Source: Actinoplanes sichuanensis (lineage in GTDB: Bacteria; Actinomycetota; Actinomycetes; Mycobacteriales; Micromonosporaceae). From it: a stretch of DNA of 64,000 bases. The stretch covers positions 6,820,001 through 6,884,000 of the forward strand of contig NZ_AP028461.1 in assembly GCF_033097365.1 (NCBI RefSeq), in the 5' to 3' direction. Position 1 is the first letter of the stretch. Every line of letters starts with the position of its first letter. The translations under genes were made by a program, and so were the position numbers. The notes beneath the pieces are model-generated. The model saw only the letters and a list, made by a program, of their open reading frames with translations. It made no database searches and was not told the origin of the DNA. Below, one piece after another: positions 26,835 to 35,595 of the stretch.

Positions 26835-27899
26835 TCATAAAGCTCCGGAAAGATCCATGCGAGCGAATCCCTCGATCGACTCCACGATGCGCGCGAGATC
26901 GGCCTGGGTACAGCGGTGGTCGACGGGCAACGTGAGCATCCGGTCGGCCAGGTCGGCGGCCTCCTCGTCGCCGCTCCAGAAGCCGTTGCGGTTCTGGCGC
27001 CAATGCACCGGGGCGAAGATCCCGACCTCGGCGAGGTACGAGAGAAGGCCGTCCCGTTCCGACTCGGAGGAGAGCACGAGTTGCACGCGGAAGCCCCCGG
27101 TGCCCAGCACACCGGCCCCCAGCGCCGTGGCCACCTCTTGCGCGTTCCGAGCGCACGACGACCGTATCCCCTCGATGTCCAGAAGCGGCAGCAACGCCGC
27201 GGTGACCGCCGACGCCTCCGCCGCACTGCCGAGAAGTTGCCGTTCGCCCTGCTGTTGCAGGGCGCGGAAGCGGTCCCGCGGGATCGGCTGCCCGTCCCGC
27301 CACGCGGCCTTGAGCAGCATCGCCGCGAGTTTCAGCCCGGCTGCCTGCGGCCCGGTCCCGGAGGGTCGCGGCAGGTCGAGCCCGGACGGTGACCAGAGCA
27401 GGCCGCCGTCCGGGATGGGCAGGGTCTTGCGCAGCGAGGCGACCGCGTAGGCGGCGGTGCTGGTCCGCGCCCAGTCGCTGAACGGGTCGTGCGAGTGGTC
27501 CTCGATCACCGTGACCCTCCGGTGGGCGAGTGCCCAGTTGTGCCAGGCGGTGCCCTCCTCGCGGCCGAACAGGTTCTGGGCGAGGACGACGTCGCCGTCG
27601 GCGGCCCGCAGCGTCTCCCAGCGCGGGCCGTCGTCCGGCAGGTGCCGATAGAAGGTGACCGGGATCTGCTCGCTGAGGAACTCGGCCACGCCCATGCAGA
27701 AGTAGCTGGGCACGTGCAGCCGTCCGGTCGGGGCGAGCGCGCGCAGCAGGCTGCTGAGCGCGCCGCATCCGGTGGCGAACAGTTCCCGCCGGGCGGGCAG
27801 CCACCGGGGCAGACCGCCCCGCTCAGGGTCGAGCAGGGCGGCCGGGTCCCAGTGGAACTCCGAGCCGATCTCAGGCGGCACGGCTGACTTCCGCGTCAT
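26835..27899 (-). CDS. PLP-dependent DegT-like enzyme of exopolysaccharide cluster 2
   Basis: A 354-residue fold-type I PLP protein, distantly related to DegT/DnrJ aminotransferases. The cofactor region shows GCGALSSLLRAL near the start, VIEDHSHDP as the Asp segment, and the lysine loop ASLRKTLPIPDGG. The C-terminal domain has FAPVHWRQN, as in sugar aminotransferases. It overlaps the sugar-transferase gene; the start is either ATG 27899 or GTG 27881, the latter preceded by GGAAG. It probably makes an amino sugar, or a related PLP product, for the polymer. Confidence 0.65.
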   Translation of the reverse strand: MTRKSAVPPEIGSEFHWDPAALLDPERGGLPRWLPARRELFATGCGALSSLLRALAPTGRLHVPSYFCMGVAEFLSEQIPVTFYRHLPDDGPRWETLRAADGDVVLAQNLFGREEGTAWHNWALAHRRVTVIEDHSHDPFSDWARTSTAAYAVASLRKTLPIPDGGLLWSPSGLDLPRPSGTGPQAAGLKLAAMLLKAAWRDGQPIPRDRFRALQQQGERQLLGSAAEASAVTAALLPLLDIEGIRSSCARNAQEVATALGAGVLGTGGFRVQLVLSSESERDGLLSYLAEVGIFAPVHWRQNRNGFWSGDEEAADLADRMLTLPVDHRCTQADLARIVESIEGFARMDLSGAL

Positions 27900-28524
27900 C
27901 CTGGACCGACTTCTGGCGGGCGATGTTGATCTGGTCGACGTGGACCGGGGGCTCACCGCGGTTCAGGGTCACCGCGGTCCGCCAGATGATCTTCAGGTCG
28001 AGAGCGGGTGACCAGTTGTCGACATACCAGCGGTCCAGCACGAACCGCTGCGCCCAGTCGATGTCGTCGCGGCCGTTGACCTGGGCCCAGCCGGTGATGC
28101 CGGGTTTCACCTCGAGCCGGCGGGCGTCCTCCGGCGAGTAGCGGGCGACCTGCGGCAGCACGTCCGGGCGGGGGCCGACCAGGTTCATCCGGCCGGACAC
28201 CACGTTGATCAGCTGGGGCAGCTCGTCGAGGCTGGTCCGCCGCAGGAACCGCCCACACCTGGTGATCCGCGGGTCGTTCTCGACCAGGCCGAACGGGTCG
28301 TCGATGCCGAGCTGAGCGCTCATCGCGACCGAGTTGTGGACCATCGAGCGGAACTTCAGCATCCGGAACGGGACGCCGTCCTTGCCGGCCCGGTCCTGGA
28401 CGAAGAGGACACCCTTCCCGTCGGCGATCCGGATCCAGGCGGCGACGGCCAGGATCACCGGGGCGAGCAGGACGAGCATTCCGAGGGCGGTCAGCCGGTT
28501 GAGGGCATTCCAGATCAGGCGCAC
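27871..28524 (-). CDS. Undecaprenyl-phosphate sugar phosphotransferase (priming transferase)
   Basis: A 217-residue bacterial sugar transferase (WbaP/PglC catalytic domain). It moves a sugar-1-phosphate from a UDP-sugar onto undecaprenyl phosphate to start a repeat unit. One membrane helix spans residues 8-28. Family motifs are the KFRSM stretch near 60, [17 protein letters not shown] and [12 protein letters not shown] in the middle, and [16 protein letters not shown]. The long N-terminal membrane bundle of WbaP is absent, so it is of the small PglC-like form. GTG is the start, behind GAGGAG. Confidence 0.88.
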   Translation of the reverse strand: MRLIWNALNRLTALGMLVLLAPVILAVAAWIRIADGKGVLFVQDRAGKDGVPFRMLKFRSMVHNSVAMSAQLGIDDPFGLVENDPRITRCGRFLRRTSLDELPQLINVVSGRMNLVGPRPDVLPQVARYSPEDARRLEVKPGITGWAQVNGRDDIDWAQRFVLDRWYVDNWSPALDLKIIWRTAVTLNRGEPPVHVDQINIARQKSVQDDAEVSRAA

Positions 28525-28539
28525 GGTCTCCTCTTTCTC

Positions 28540-29796
28540 CTACAGCGACTCGACGGTCGGGCCGGTCAGGCGATGCCTGGTGTCCAGCACGTAGGGCGCG
28601 TGCTCCAGGACCAGGTCCAGGTCGAAGTCGTCGTGGTCGGCGAGCAGCACCACGGCGTCGGCCGCGGCGATCTGGTCGGCGGTGAGCGCGACCATCCCGA
28701 CCCGGCTGTCCACGTGCGCGTCCTCGATCACGTGTGGGTCGGCCGCCCGGACCTCGGCGCCCATGTCCAGCAGCAGCGACGCGACCCGGCGGGCCGGCGA
28801 CTCGCGGGCGTCGCCGCTGTTCTTCTTGTAGGCCAGGCCGAGCAGCAGGACCCGCGACCCGTTGACCGCCTTGCGGCGCTTGTTGAGGGCGGCGACCAAC
28901 CGGCGGACCACGTAGTCGGGCATGTGGTTGTTGATGTCGTTGGCCAGCTCGACGAAGCGGAAGCTCTGGCCGAGGGTCCGCTGCACCCGCCACGACAGGT
29001 AGGACGGGTCGATCGGCAGGCAGTGGCCGCCGACACCGGGGCCGGGTACGAACCGCATGTAACCGAACGGCTTGGAGCTGGCCGCGCCGATCGCCTCCCA
29101 GACGTCGATGCCGAGGTCGTGGGCGTACACCGCGAGCTCGTTGACCAGGGCGATGTTGACGTGCCGGAAGGTGTTCTCGAGCAGCTTGGCCAGCTCGGCG
29201 ACCTTCGGGTCGGAGACCGGCACGGTCTTCTCCACCACCGACGCGTAGAACGCCTGCACCATGGCCAGCGACGCCGGGTTGATGCCGGACACCACCTTCG
29301 GGGTGGTGACCAGGTTCCACTCCCGGTTGCCGGGGTCGATGCGCTCGGGGCTGTAGCCGAGATGGAAGTCGACCCCGGCGATCAGCCCGGAGCCCTCCTC
29401 CAGCAGCGGCGCCACCAACTCCGACGTGGTGCCGGGGTAGGTGGTCGACTCCAGCGCGACGGTCGCGCCCGGCCGCAGGTAGCGGGCCAGGGTGCGGGCC
29501 GAGTCCTCGATGTAGGTGAGGTCCGGGCTGCCGTCGCGCAACGGGGTCGGCACCGCGATCACCGCGACGTCGAAGCCGGCACAGGCCCGCGGGTCGGACG
29601 ACGGGTGGAACGAGCCGGTGGCCAGCACCCGCTGCAGGTCGGACGAGGACACGTCGTCGACGTAGGACTCACCGGCGGCGAGCCGTTTGATCCGCTCGTC
29701 GTCGACGTCGAAGCCGACGACGGTGTGCCCGACCTCGGCGGCGCGGACCGCGAGCGGCAGCCCCACGTAGCCCTGACCGGCGATGACGACCCGCAT
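28540..29796 (-). CDS. UDP-N-acetyl-mannosaminuronate/glucose-type nucleotide-sugar dehydrogenase
   Basis: A 418-residue NAD-dependent UDP-sugar dehydrogenase (WecC/UDP-glucose dehydrogenase family) that oxidises the C6 hydroxyl to a carboxylate. The NAD motif is VVIAGQGYVGLPLAVRAAE at the start. The catalytic cysteine loop is PGVGGHCLPIDPSYL, and LGLAYKKNSGDARESPA marks the UDP-binding domain. The ATG at 29796 follows AAGGAGA; an in-frame upstream extension through a 12-base repeat is less likely. It is in the minus-strand operon and implies a uronic acid in the polymer. Confidence 0.88.
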   Translation of the reverse strand: MRVVIAGQGYVGLPLAVRAAEVGHTVVGFDVDDERIKRLAAGESYVDDVSSSDLQRVLATGSFHPSSDPRACAGFDVAVIAVPTPLRDGSPDLTYIEDSARTLARYLRPGATVALESTTYPGTTSELVAPLLEEGSGLIAGVDFHLGYSPERIDPGNREWNLVTTPKVVSGINPASLAMVQAFYASVVEKTVPVSDPKVAELAKLLENTFRHVNIALVNELAVYAHDLGIDVWEAIGAASSKPFGYMRFVPGPGVGGHCLPIDPSYLSWRVQRTLGQSFRFVELANDINNHMPDYVVRRLVAALNKRRKAVNGSRVLLLGLAYKKNSGDARESPARRVASLLLDMGAEVRAADPHVIEDAHVDSRVGMVALTADQIAAADAVVLLADHDDFDLDLVLEHAPYVLDTRHRLTGPTVESL

Positions 29797-29812
29797 GGGA
29801 GTTTTCTCCTTG

Positions 29813-29846
29813 ATGGGTTTGCTCATGGGATTGCTCATGGGTTTGC
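29813..29846. repeat. 12-base direct repeat before the dehydrogenase gene
   Basis: The plus-strand word ATGGGtTTGCTC occurs almost three times in a row. On the minus strand it yields several in-frame ATG codons just upstream of the true start. Confidence 0.6.
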
Positions 29847-29876
29847 GAACATTCCGGGCGGTCTTGTGCCTGCGGC

Positions 29877-31832
29877 TCATGGATGCGGGCCGAACGGGAC
29901 GGTGGCCGACTCCGGGCGGCGCTGCTTGCCGGCGAAGACCGGATGCGGCGACTTGGGCAGGGCGGGGCTGTCGGCCAGCCAGTGCAGGACGGCGATCAGG
30001 TCGTCCCGCGGCGACGACGGGTCGAGCAGCGACAGCACCGCGCCGTCCAGCGGCGGCACCGGGGCCTGCGAGATCAGCGGGTGGTTGGGGCGGTGGTCGG
30101 TCTCGTTCGGGCCGAGCAGCACCTCGGCCAGCTTCTCGGCCGGCCGCAGACCGGTGTAGACGATCTGGATGTGCTGGTCGGCGGCGTCGGCGATGCGCTT
30201 GGCGACGTCGGCGATGCGTACCGGCTCGCCCATGTCGAGGATCAGCACCTCGCCCTTGCTCTCCAGCGCGCCGGCCTGGATGACCAGTCGCACCGCCTCC
30301 TGCACGGTCATGAAGTAGCGGGTCACGTCCGGGTGGGTGACGGTGATCGGGCCACCGGCCTCGACCTGGGCGGCGAACGCGGTCAGCACCGAGCCACGCG
30401 AGCCGAGCACGTTGCCGAACCGGACACTGCAATAGGTGCCGGTCGCGGCGGCGTCGGCGGCCGCGGTGAGCCGTTCGGTGATCCGCTTCGAGTAGCCGAG
30501 GACACTGCACGGATCCGCGGCCTTGTCGGTGGAGATGTTGACGAGGCGCTCCACGTTGTGGCGCATCGCGGTCTGCAGGATCTGGTACGTGCCGATGATG
30601 TTCGTCTTGAGCGCCTCGGACGGGTGCATCTCCAGCAGCGGCAGGTGCTTGAGGGCCGCGGCGTGGAAGACGACGTGCGGCTTGTGCTCGGCGAACACCT
30701 CGTCGAGACGCTGCTGGTCACGGATGTCGGCGACGACCAGGTTGCGGTCGTCCAACTGCCCACGACCATCGATCGACAGTTGTACGGCGTGCAGCCCCGA
30801 CTCGTCGCGGTCCAGCATCACCAGCTTCGCCGGGTTGAACCGGGCCAGCTGGCGGCACAGCTCCGAGCCGATCGAGCCGCCCGCACCGGTGACCAGCACC
30901 CGTCGGCCCTCCAGGTAGCCGGCGACGGCGGCCAGGTCGATGCCGACCTCACGGCGGCCGAGCAGGTCCTCGTGACTGACCGGACGGAGATCCTCGACCC
31001 GGACGGTACGGCCGAACAGCTCCACCACCGGCGGGACCACCTTGAGGTCCACGTTGAGCGGCTGGGCGAGCTCGGTCAGCGCCCGGATCAGGTCGGCGCC
31101 GGCACTCGGGATCGCGATCACCACGGCGTCGGCCTTGAACCGGCGGACCACCTCAGCCATGTCGTCGCGGGTGCCGACGACCGGCACGCCCATCACCCGG
31201 AACGTGCGTTTGGCCGGGTCGTCGTCGAGCAGGGCGACCGGGACGTACCGGCTGCGCGGGCTGCGCAGCATCGCCCGGATCACCTGGGTGGCACCCTCAC
31301 CGGCGCCCATCACCACGACCCGGCCGCCGTGCTCGGGCGACGGGCGCAGCCGGCTGTCCTGCAGCGAGCGGACCATGTAGCGCACGCCCGCGGTCAGGAC
31401 CAGCGCGAACAGGCCGGCCGCGATGATCGCCGAGCGCGGCACGAGACGGCCGAGCAGGGTGTCCAGGACGAGCAGCACGGGCACGGTCACCACGGCGGCC
31501 CGGACCAGGGCGGCGATCTCCTCGAAGCAGCCGTACGCCCAGCGTCCGGTGTAGAGCCCGAAGTTGATGCCGGCCGCGGTGTGCACGACCGCGGCGAACG
31601 CGGACAGCACCACCAGACCGGTGAAGTCGACCTCACCGACGTGTCCGTCGTGCCGGAGCAGCGTCGCGATCAGCAGCGCGGCGCCCAGGGCCACCGCGTC
31701 GACGGCCGCGCGAGCCGCACGGCCGGGCAGGGTTCGGCGGTACCACGGAGCCGGGTGTGGACCCGGGCCGCGCCAGTCGCCGGGAGTCGCGTCGGCGCTG
31801 CTGTCGCCGGACGCTCGTCGCCGTACCTGCAT
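29877..31832 (-). CDS. CapD/WbpM-like membrane-bound UDP-sugar dehydratase/epimerase
   Basis: A 651-residue protein. Residues 45-150 hold four membrane helices, 165-290 a first Rossmann-like domain (VVVMGAGEGATQVIRAML), and 310-600 the SDR catalytic domain with the NADP motif VLVTGAGGSIGSELCRQLA. In long WbpM-type enzymes the YxxxK motif is replaced; here the segment reads DPCSVLGYSKRITERL. The enzyme converts UDP-GlcNAc to the 4-keto-6-deoxy sugar used for amino and acidic sugars. A GAGGGGGA ribosome site precedes the ATG. It is the first gene of cluster 2. Confidence 0.85.
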   Translation of the reverse strand: MQVRRRASGDSSADATPGDWRGPGPHPAPWYRRTLPGRAARAAVDAVALGAALLIATLLRHDGHVGEVDFTGLVVLSAFAAVVHTAAGINFGLYTGRWAYGCFEEIAALVRAAVVTVPVLLVLDTLLGRLVPRSAIIAAGLFALVLTAGVRYMVRSLQDSRLRPSPEHGGRVVVMGAGEGATQVIRAMLRSPRSRYVPVALLDDDPAKRTFRVMGVPVVGTRDDMAEVVRRFKADAVVIAIPSAGADLIRALTELAQPLNVDLKVVPPVVELFGRTVRVEDLRPVSHEDLLGRREVGIDLAAVAGYLEGRRVLVTGAGGSIGSELCRQLARFNPAKLVMLDRDESGLHAVQLSIDGRGQLDDRNLVVADIRDQQRLDEVFAEHKPHVVFHAAALKHLPLLEMHPSEALKTNIIGTYQILQTAMRHNVERLVNISTDKAADPCSVLGYSKRITERLTAAADAAATGTYCSVRFGNVLGSRGSVLTAFAAQVEAGGPITVTHPDVTRYFMTVQEAVRLVIQAGALESKGEVLILDMGEPVRIADVAKRIADAADQHIQIVYTGLRPAEKLAEVLLGPNETDHRPNHPLISQAPVPPLDGAVLSLLDPSSPRDDLIAVLHWLADSPALPKSPHPVFAGKQRRPESATVPFGPHP

Positions 31833-32222
31833 GGAATCCCCCTCGTACGATGCCGGCCCGCGGTTCGTCGCCCGAACGTCGTCGCGCGAACAAGGAAAAG
31901 CGAGCCGGCGCAAATGCATTTCCGGACACGAAATGCCGCCGTGACTCCCTTTAGTGAAATTAGCGTTGCAGCCTTCGGGGGGCGGTTCACAGTAGCAATT
32001 GTCATACGCTACGTGAGTAAATCTCATTTTCCTTTGATCGGCATTTCCACGGATACGTACGGGTATCCCGACATGGCCATTCGGGGGAGGATGTCATATC
32101 TACGGCGAGAAGCTCTCACCTTAGGCATGACATCTGCGACTTCCGTTGCGACGCACTTTCCGGCAGCGTCTTCAGGGCGGATGTCGCAAGCGTTCTGTCG
32201 AGAATGCGACCGGGGGAAAAGG
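31833..32222. promoter_or_regulatory. AT-richer divergent control region of exopolysaccharide cluster 2
   Basis: A 390-base spacer between the CapD-like gene (minus) and a glycosyltransferase (plus), clearly richer in A/T than its surroundings at about 31970-32110. No gene fits. It must hold promoters for both directions, but I cannot single out reliable boxes or an operator dyad by eye. Confidence 0.45.
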
Positions 32223-33380
32223 ATGAGGGTGCTGCACGTCATCAGCACGCTGGAACCGGGTGGAGCCGGGAGCCAGTTGCGATTGCTGGTGCGCCGGATG
32301 CCGTACGACAGCGAGGTCGTCACGCTCGGCGCCACCGCCCCGCTCAGCTCCCCGGTGCATCGGATAGCGAGCGGTCGCGACCACGACCCGACCGCCGTCC
32401 GGCGACTACGGCGGCTCATCCGCGACGGCCGGTACGACCTCGTGCACACCCACATGCGCCGGGCCTGCATTCAGGGCCGGATCGCCGCCCGGCTGGCCGG
32501 CGTGCCGAACATCGTCGCCACCGAGCACCACCCGGCCGACCCGGCCACCGCCCTCTACCGGATCAGCGAACGCCTCGGCCAGGTGACCATCGCGCCGTCG
32601 CCGGCGGTCGCCGAACGGCTGCGCTCCCGGGGCGTACCGGACCGGCGGATCGCCACCATCGCACCGGCCATCGACGCGGCCGAGTTCCGGTTCGACCCGA
32701 TCCTGCGGGCCGCCGCCCGAGCCCGTCTCGGCATCGACCCCGGCCGGCCGGTCATCGGCAGCGTCGGGCGGCTCGCCCCGGACAAGCGGCTCGATCTGCT
32801 GATCCGCGCGCTCGCCGAGGTGCCGGACGCGATGCTGCTGCTGGCGGGCGACGGTCCGGCCCGTGCCGACCTGGAACGACTGGCCGAGATAGTCGGCGTC
32901 GCCGGCCGGGTCCGGTTCGAGGGTCCGGTCGGCCACCCGCGCGAGACGCTCTGCGCCATCGACGTCTTCGCCTCGCCCGACCAGTCCACGTTCGGCCTGG
33001 CCACCCTGGAGGCGGTGGCCGCCGGGCTGCCCGCCGTCTACGGCTCGTGCGTCCCCCTGGAGGAGCGGGCCGCCGCTCGGGCGCCGGTCCCCGGCACCCA
33101 CCGGCTCTCCCAGGACCGCGAGTCGCTGCCGCGGACCCTGCGGGCCGAACTGCTGTGCCTCGCCGAGCGGCGCGGCGGGCGGCTGCCGGCCCGGTCAGCG
33201 GGCGCCGGGTACGACGCCGACCACCTGGCCGAGGCGGTCGGCCGCCTCTACGAGCGGGTGTGCGCCGGGCCGACCCGCCGCCGGGTCATCGGGCCGTCGC
33301 CGGGGCGTCGCGGCCGGTTCGGACGATTCGGCCGCAAACACAGCTTTCCACTACCCGGCGGAAGCGTGCGAAACGCATGA
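32223..33380 (+). CDS. Glycosyltransferase family 4
   Basis: A 385-residue GT-B transferase beginning with MRVLHVISTLEPGGAGSQLR, the usual N-terminal loop of the family. The C-terminal domain has IGSVGRLAPDKRLDLLIRAL and a donor loop DVFASPDQSTFGLATLEAVA, which includes the E of the EX7E motif. It is a cytoplasmic enzyme for the cluster 2 polysaccharide, but divergent from the other genes. GGGGGAAAAGG lies before the ATG. The last 30 residues are Arg/Gly-rich and overlap the opposite-strand VanZ-like gene by 95 bases, so the natural end of one of the two may be mis-set. Confidence 0.8.
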   Translation: MRVLHVISTLEPGGAGSQLRLLVRRMPYDSEVVTLGATAPLSSPVHRIASGRDHDPTAVRRLRRLIRDGRYDLVHTHMRRACIQGRIAARLAGVPNIVATEHHPADPATALYRISERLGQVTIAPSPAVAERLRSRGVPDRRIATIAPAIDAAEFRFDPILRAAARARLGIDPGRPVIGSVGRLAPDKRLDLLIRALAEVPDAMLLLAGDGPARADLERLAEIVGVAGRVRFEGPVGHPRETLCAIDVFASPDQSTFGLATLEAVAAGLPAVYGSCVPLEERAAARAPVPGTHRLSQDRESLPRTLRAELLCLAERRGGRLPARSAGAGYDADHLAEAVGRLYERVCAGPTRRRVIGPSPGRRGRFGRFGRKHSFPLPGGSVRNA

Positions 33381-33876
33381 GCCGCCAGAGCAGCACGTAA
33401 CCGAACGCGGCGCCGAACGTGTTCGACACCACGTCGTGCACGTCGGCCCAGCGCAGGCCGTTCAGCGTCAGCAGCAGGGTCAACTGGGTCAGCTCGATCA
33501 CCAGGCCCAGCAGGAAACCGGTCCGCACCACCCGGCCCCAGTCGCGCACCCCGAACACCACATACAGCACGGTGGCCAACGGCACCGTCATCAGCGTGTT
33601 CAGGACGAAGTCACGCTTACGCATGTCGAGGATCGGCACCCACAGGATCCGGGAGACGTCCGGCGGCGCCGCACCCGGCCCCCAGGCCAGACTCATCGGC
33701 AGCAGCGTCGCGCCGACCACGGCCACCGCATACCACCCGGCCAGCCAGAACACGATCACGCGCAGCGGAGTCAGCTCCCCGCGACGATGGAGCACCACCA
33801 GGGAAACGACCATCAAAAGGACGCCCAGGGGCAAAAGAACGGGCAGCGCGGGAATATCAAGCCGGTGGATCAGCAT
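33286..33876 (-). CDS. VanZ-like membrane protein
   Basis: A 196-residue membrane protein with about five hydrophobic segments. It carries the VanZ-like features LWVPILDMRKRDFVLNTLMT, then LLGLVIELTQL and the GLRWADVHDVVSNTFGAAFG motif. VanZ itself gives low-level teicoplanin resistance; most homologues, like this one, have no proven role and sit in envelope loci. The ATG at 33876 is preceded by GGGAACAG. It overlaps the convergent glycosyltransferase by 95 bases and follows the response-regulator gene closely on the same strand. Confidence 0.75.
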   Translation of the reverse strand: MLIHRLDIPALPVLLPLGVLLMVVSLVVLHRRGELTPLRVIVFWLAGWYAVAVVGATLLPMSLAWGPGAAPPDVSRILWVPILDMRKRDFVLNTLMTVPLATVLYVVFGVRDWGRVVRTGFLLGLVIELTQLTLLLTLNGLRWADVHDVVSNTFGAAFGYVLLWRLMRFARFRRVVESCVCGRIVRTGRDAPATAR

Positions 33877-33907
33877 CTGTTCCCACGCTACCCGGCCGGT
33901 GCCGCAC

Positions 33908-34513
33908 TCAACGCAACCAGCCCTCCTTGCGCGCGATCCGGATGGCGTCCAACCGGTTACGCGCACCCGTCTTCGAAATGATCGCGGAAAGGTAATTGCG
34001 GACCGTGCCACCGGATAGATAGAGACGACCGGCGATCTCTTTCACCGACTCGCCCTCGGCGGCCAGGCCGAGCACCTCCAGCTCGCGGGTGCTCAGGCCA
34101 CGGTCGGTGTTGAGCGAGGCGGCCTGCAGCATCGGCGACACCACCCGCTCGCCCCGGGCCAGCCGGCGCACCGCGTCCGCCAGCATCGCCGGCGACGTGT
34201 CCTTGATCAGGAAGTTCAGACCGCCGTTCCATCGACGGGGCGGCAGCATGCCCCGTTTCGACGGATCACACAGCAGCAGCATCGAACAGGACGGAATCGC
34301 GGTGTGCAACTGATCCGCCACCGGCAGAACCTGACTCACCATGTACTGCGTGTCGATCACCACGACGCCCGGCCACAACTGCGCGGCCCGCTGCGCGAGA
34401 TCGCCGCCGAGCGGCAGTGTGTCGACGTAATGCATGTCCGGTTCGGTCTCGAGGAATGCCCGCACCGGGACACCGAAGTATCCCTCGTCTCTGACCACAA
34501 CCACCCGGATCAT
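33908..34513 (-). CDS. NarL/LuxR-type response regulator, orphan
   Basis: A 201-residue response regulator. Receiver residues are Asp9/Glu10 (after Arg8 in place of the first acid), the phosphorylation site Asp54 in VVVIDTQYM and the conserved lysine in FLIKDTSPAML. The output domain is a LuxR helix-turn-helix with LSTRELEVLGLAAEGESVKE and GTVRNYLSAIISKTGARN. No histidine kinase adjoins it. The change of the first Asp to Arg may alter metal binding, so phosphorylation is not certain. Its position 31 bases before the VanZ-like gene suggests shared control with envelope functions. Confidence 0.82.
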   Translation of the reverse strand: MIRVVVVRDEGYFGVPVRAFLETEPDMHYVDTLPLGGDLAQRAAQLWPGVVVIDTQYMVSQVLPVADQLHTAIPSCSMLLLCDPSKRGMLPPRRWNGGLNFLIKDTSPAMLADAVRRLARGERVVSPMLQAASLNTDRGLSTRELEVLGLAAEGESVKEIAGRLYLSGGTVRNYLSAIISKTGARNRLDAIRIARKEGWLR

Positions 34514-35595
34514 CACACCACCCTCGTCGATGGACGCCCGGCGCCGGCCGGTTGTCGACCTGTCAGAACGCTGGATGCACATACCTTTCTAGCGCCTCGT
34601 GTCCATTCGGCGGACCGCGGGGCGACAGATCTTCCATTGATCCGGGAAAACGGTCGTCCTCCCAGTTCACAGGCGCATCGTGCCAATGGAGATCACCATT
34701 AGCCACATACTTAACGTAACGGGCCGGCGCACTCTGCGCACCTGCCGATAGCCGATCGAACGAGTCAGGTATGCCGGATCAACGAATCTGGCGGCCGAAA
34801 TGACCGGGACATGGATCGTTTACTGAAGAGAAACCTGTGCGATGTCCGACTATTTCCGGACTAAAGGTACCGGGAAACGATCGAATTTCGCCATTCCGAT
34901 CACCTGAAAGTGACAACGATTCCCCCTCCGCGGCCGAACCGTTATCGAGGTCATTCATGATCGCATTCGAAAACGAAAGTCGCTCACGCGTCCGAAAAGG
35001 ATTACTCAATCCCTCCAGCGGGTGACCACGTCCGGGTCCGCATTCTTCCCATTCGGTACGGGCCACACCTCCGTCGACCGCACCCACGCCGCCCCGCCGG
35101 GTCCCCGCGACGCGGCCCCGGGCCGAGACCGCGCCGCGACCGCCGGGCTGATGCGAGCCTCACCACCCCACAGCCATAGACCGTCGCCCACCGACCCGGA
35201 CCGGCTCGCTCGGGGCACCCGGCCGCGCCGAGGCGGTCGCGGACACTCCACCGCACGGCGACGTGCGGTCCGGAACGGCACCGCGTGTCACCGACGCTGC
35301 GGGGTGCGGGGACGGCGCGTGTCGCCCACCCCGTGACTCGCTGGAGGCGGGGTGGCGACGTGCGGGGGTGGCGGTGAGGGACGCATTCGGCCCGGCGGGC
35401 GCTGGTCGGCCTTGACGGCGGGCCGGCGTCGCGGGGGATCTACTGGGCGGGAAAATTGCGGTTGGTGGGGGTTTGGGGCGTACAAAAGCGGCATTTGGTT
35501 TGGGGTTGGCGGGGTTGGGAGGAGGATGTACGCTGCCCGGCAATGGATACCTTCGGTTGTGGAACGGGGGTCTCGTCCGCGCAAGGTGAGTGCTG
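34514..35595. other. Kilobase without a supported gene
   Basis: The left part, about 34583-35010, is markedly richer in A/T than the rest of the window. The right part, 35025-35340, is extremely C/G-rich. Short frames exist on both strands but show no family feature, ribosome site or codon pattern. I see no clear tRNA, hairpin array or long repeat. It separates the response regulator from the MoxR/VWA operon and must include the promoters of both. Confidence 0.5.

Noticed and set aside
29883..32222. Long plus-strand frame joined in phase to the glycosyltransferase
   Set aside because: It is the antisense of the CapD-like gene; the transferase has its own ribosome site at 32212-32222 and a natural N-terminus at 32223.
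34779..35336. Several 80-105-codon frames before the MoxR operon
   Set aside because: No ribosome site, biased low-complexity composition and frames on both strands over the same bases.
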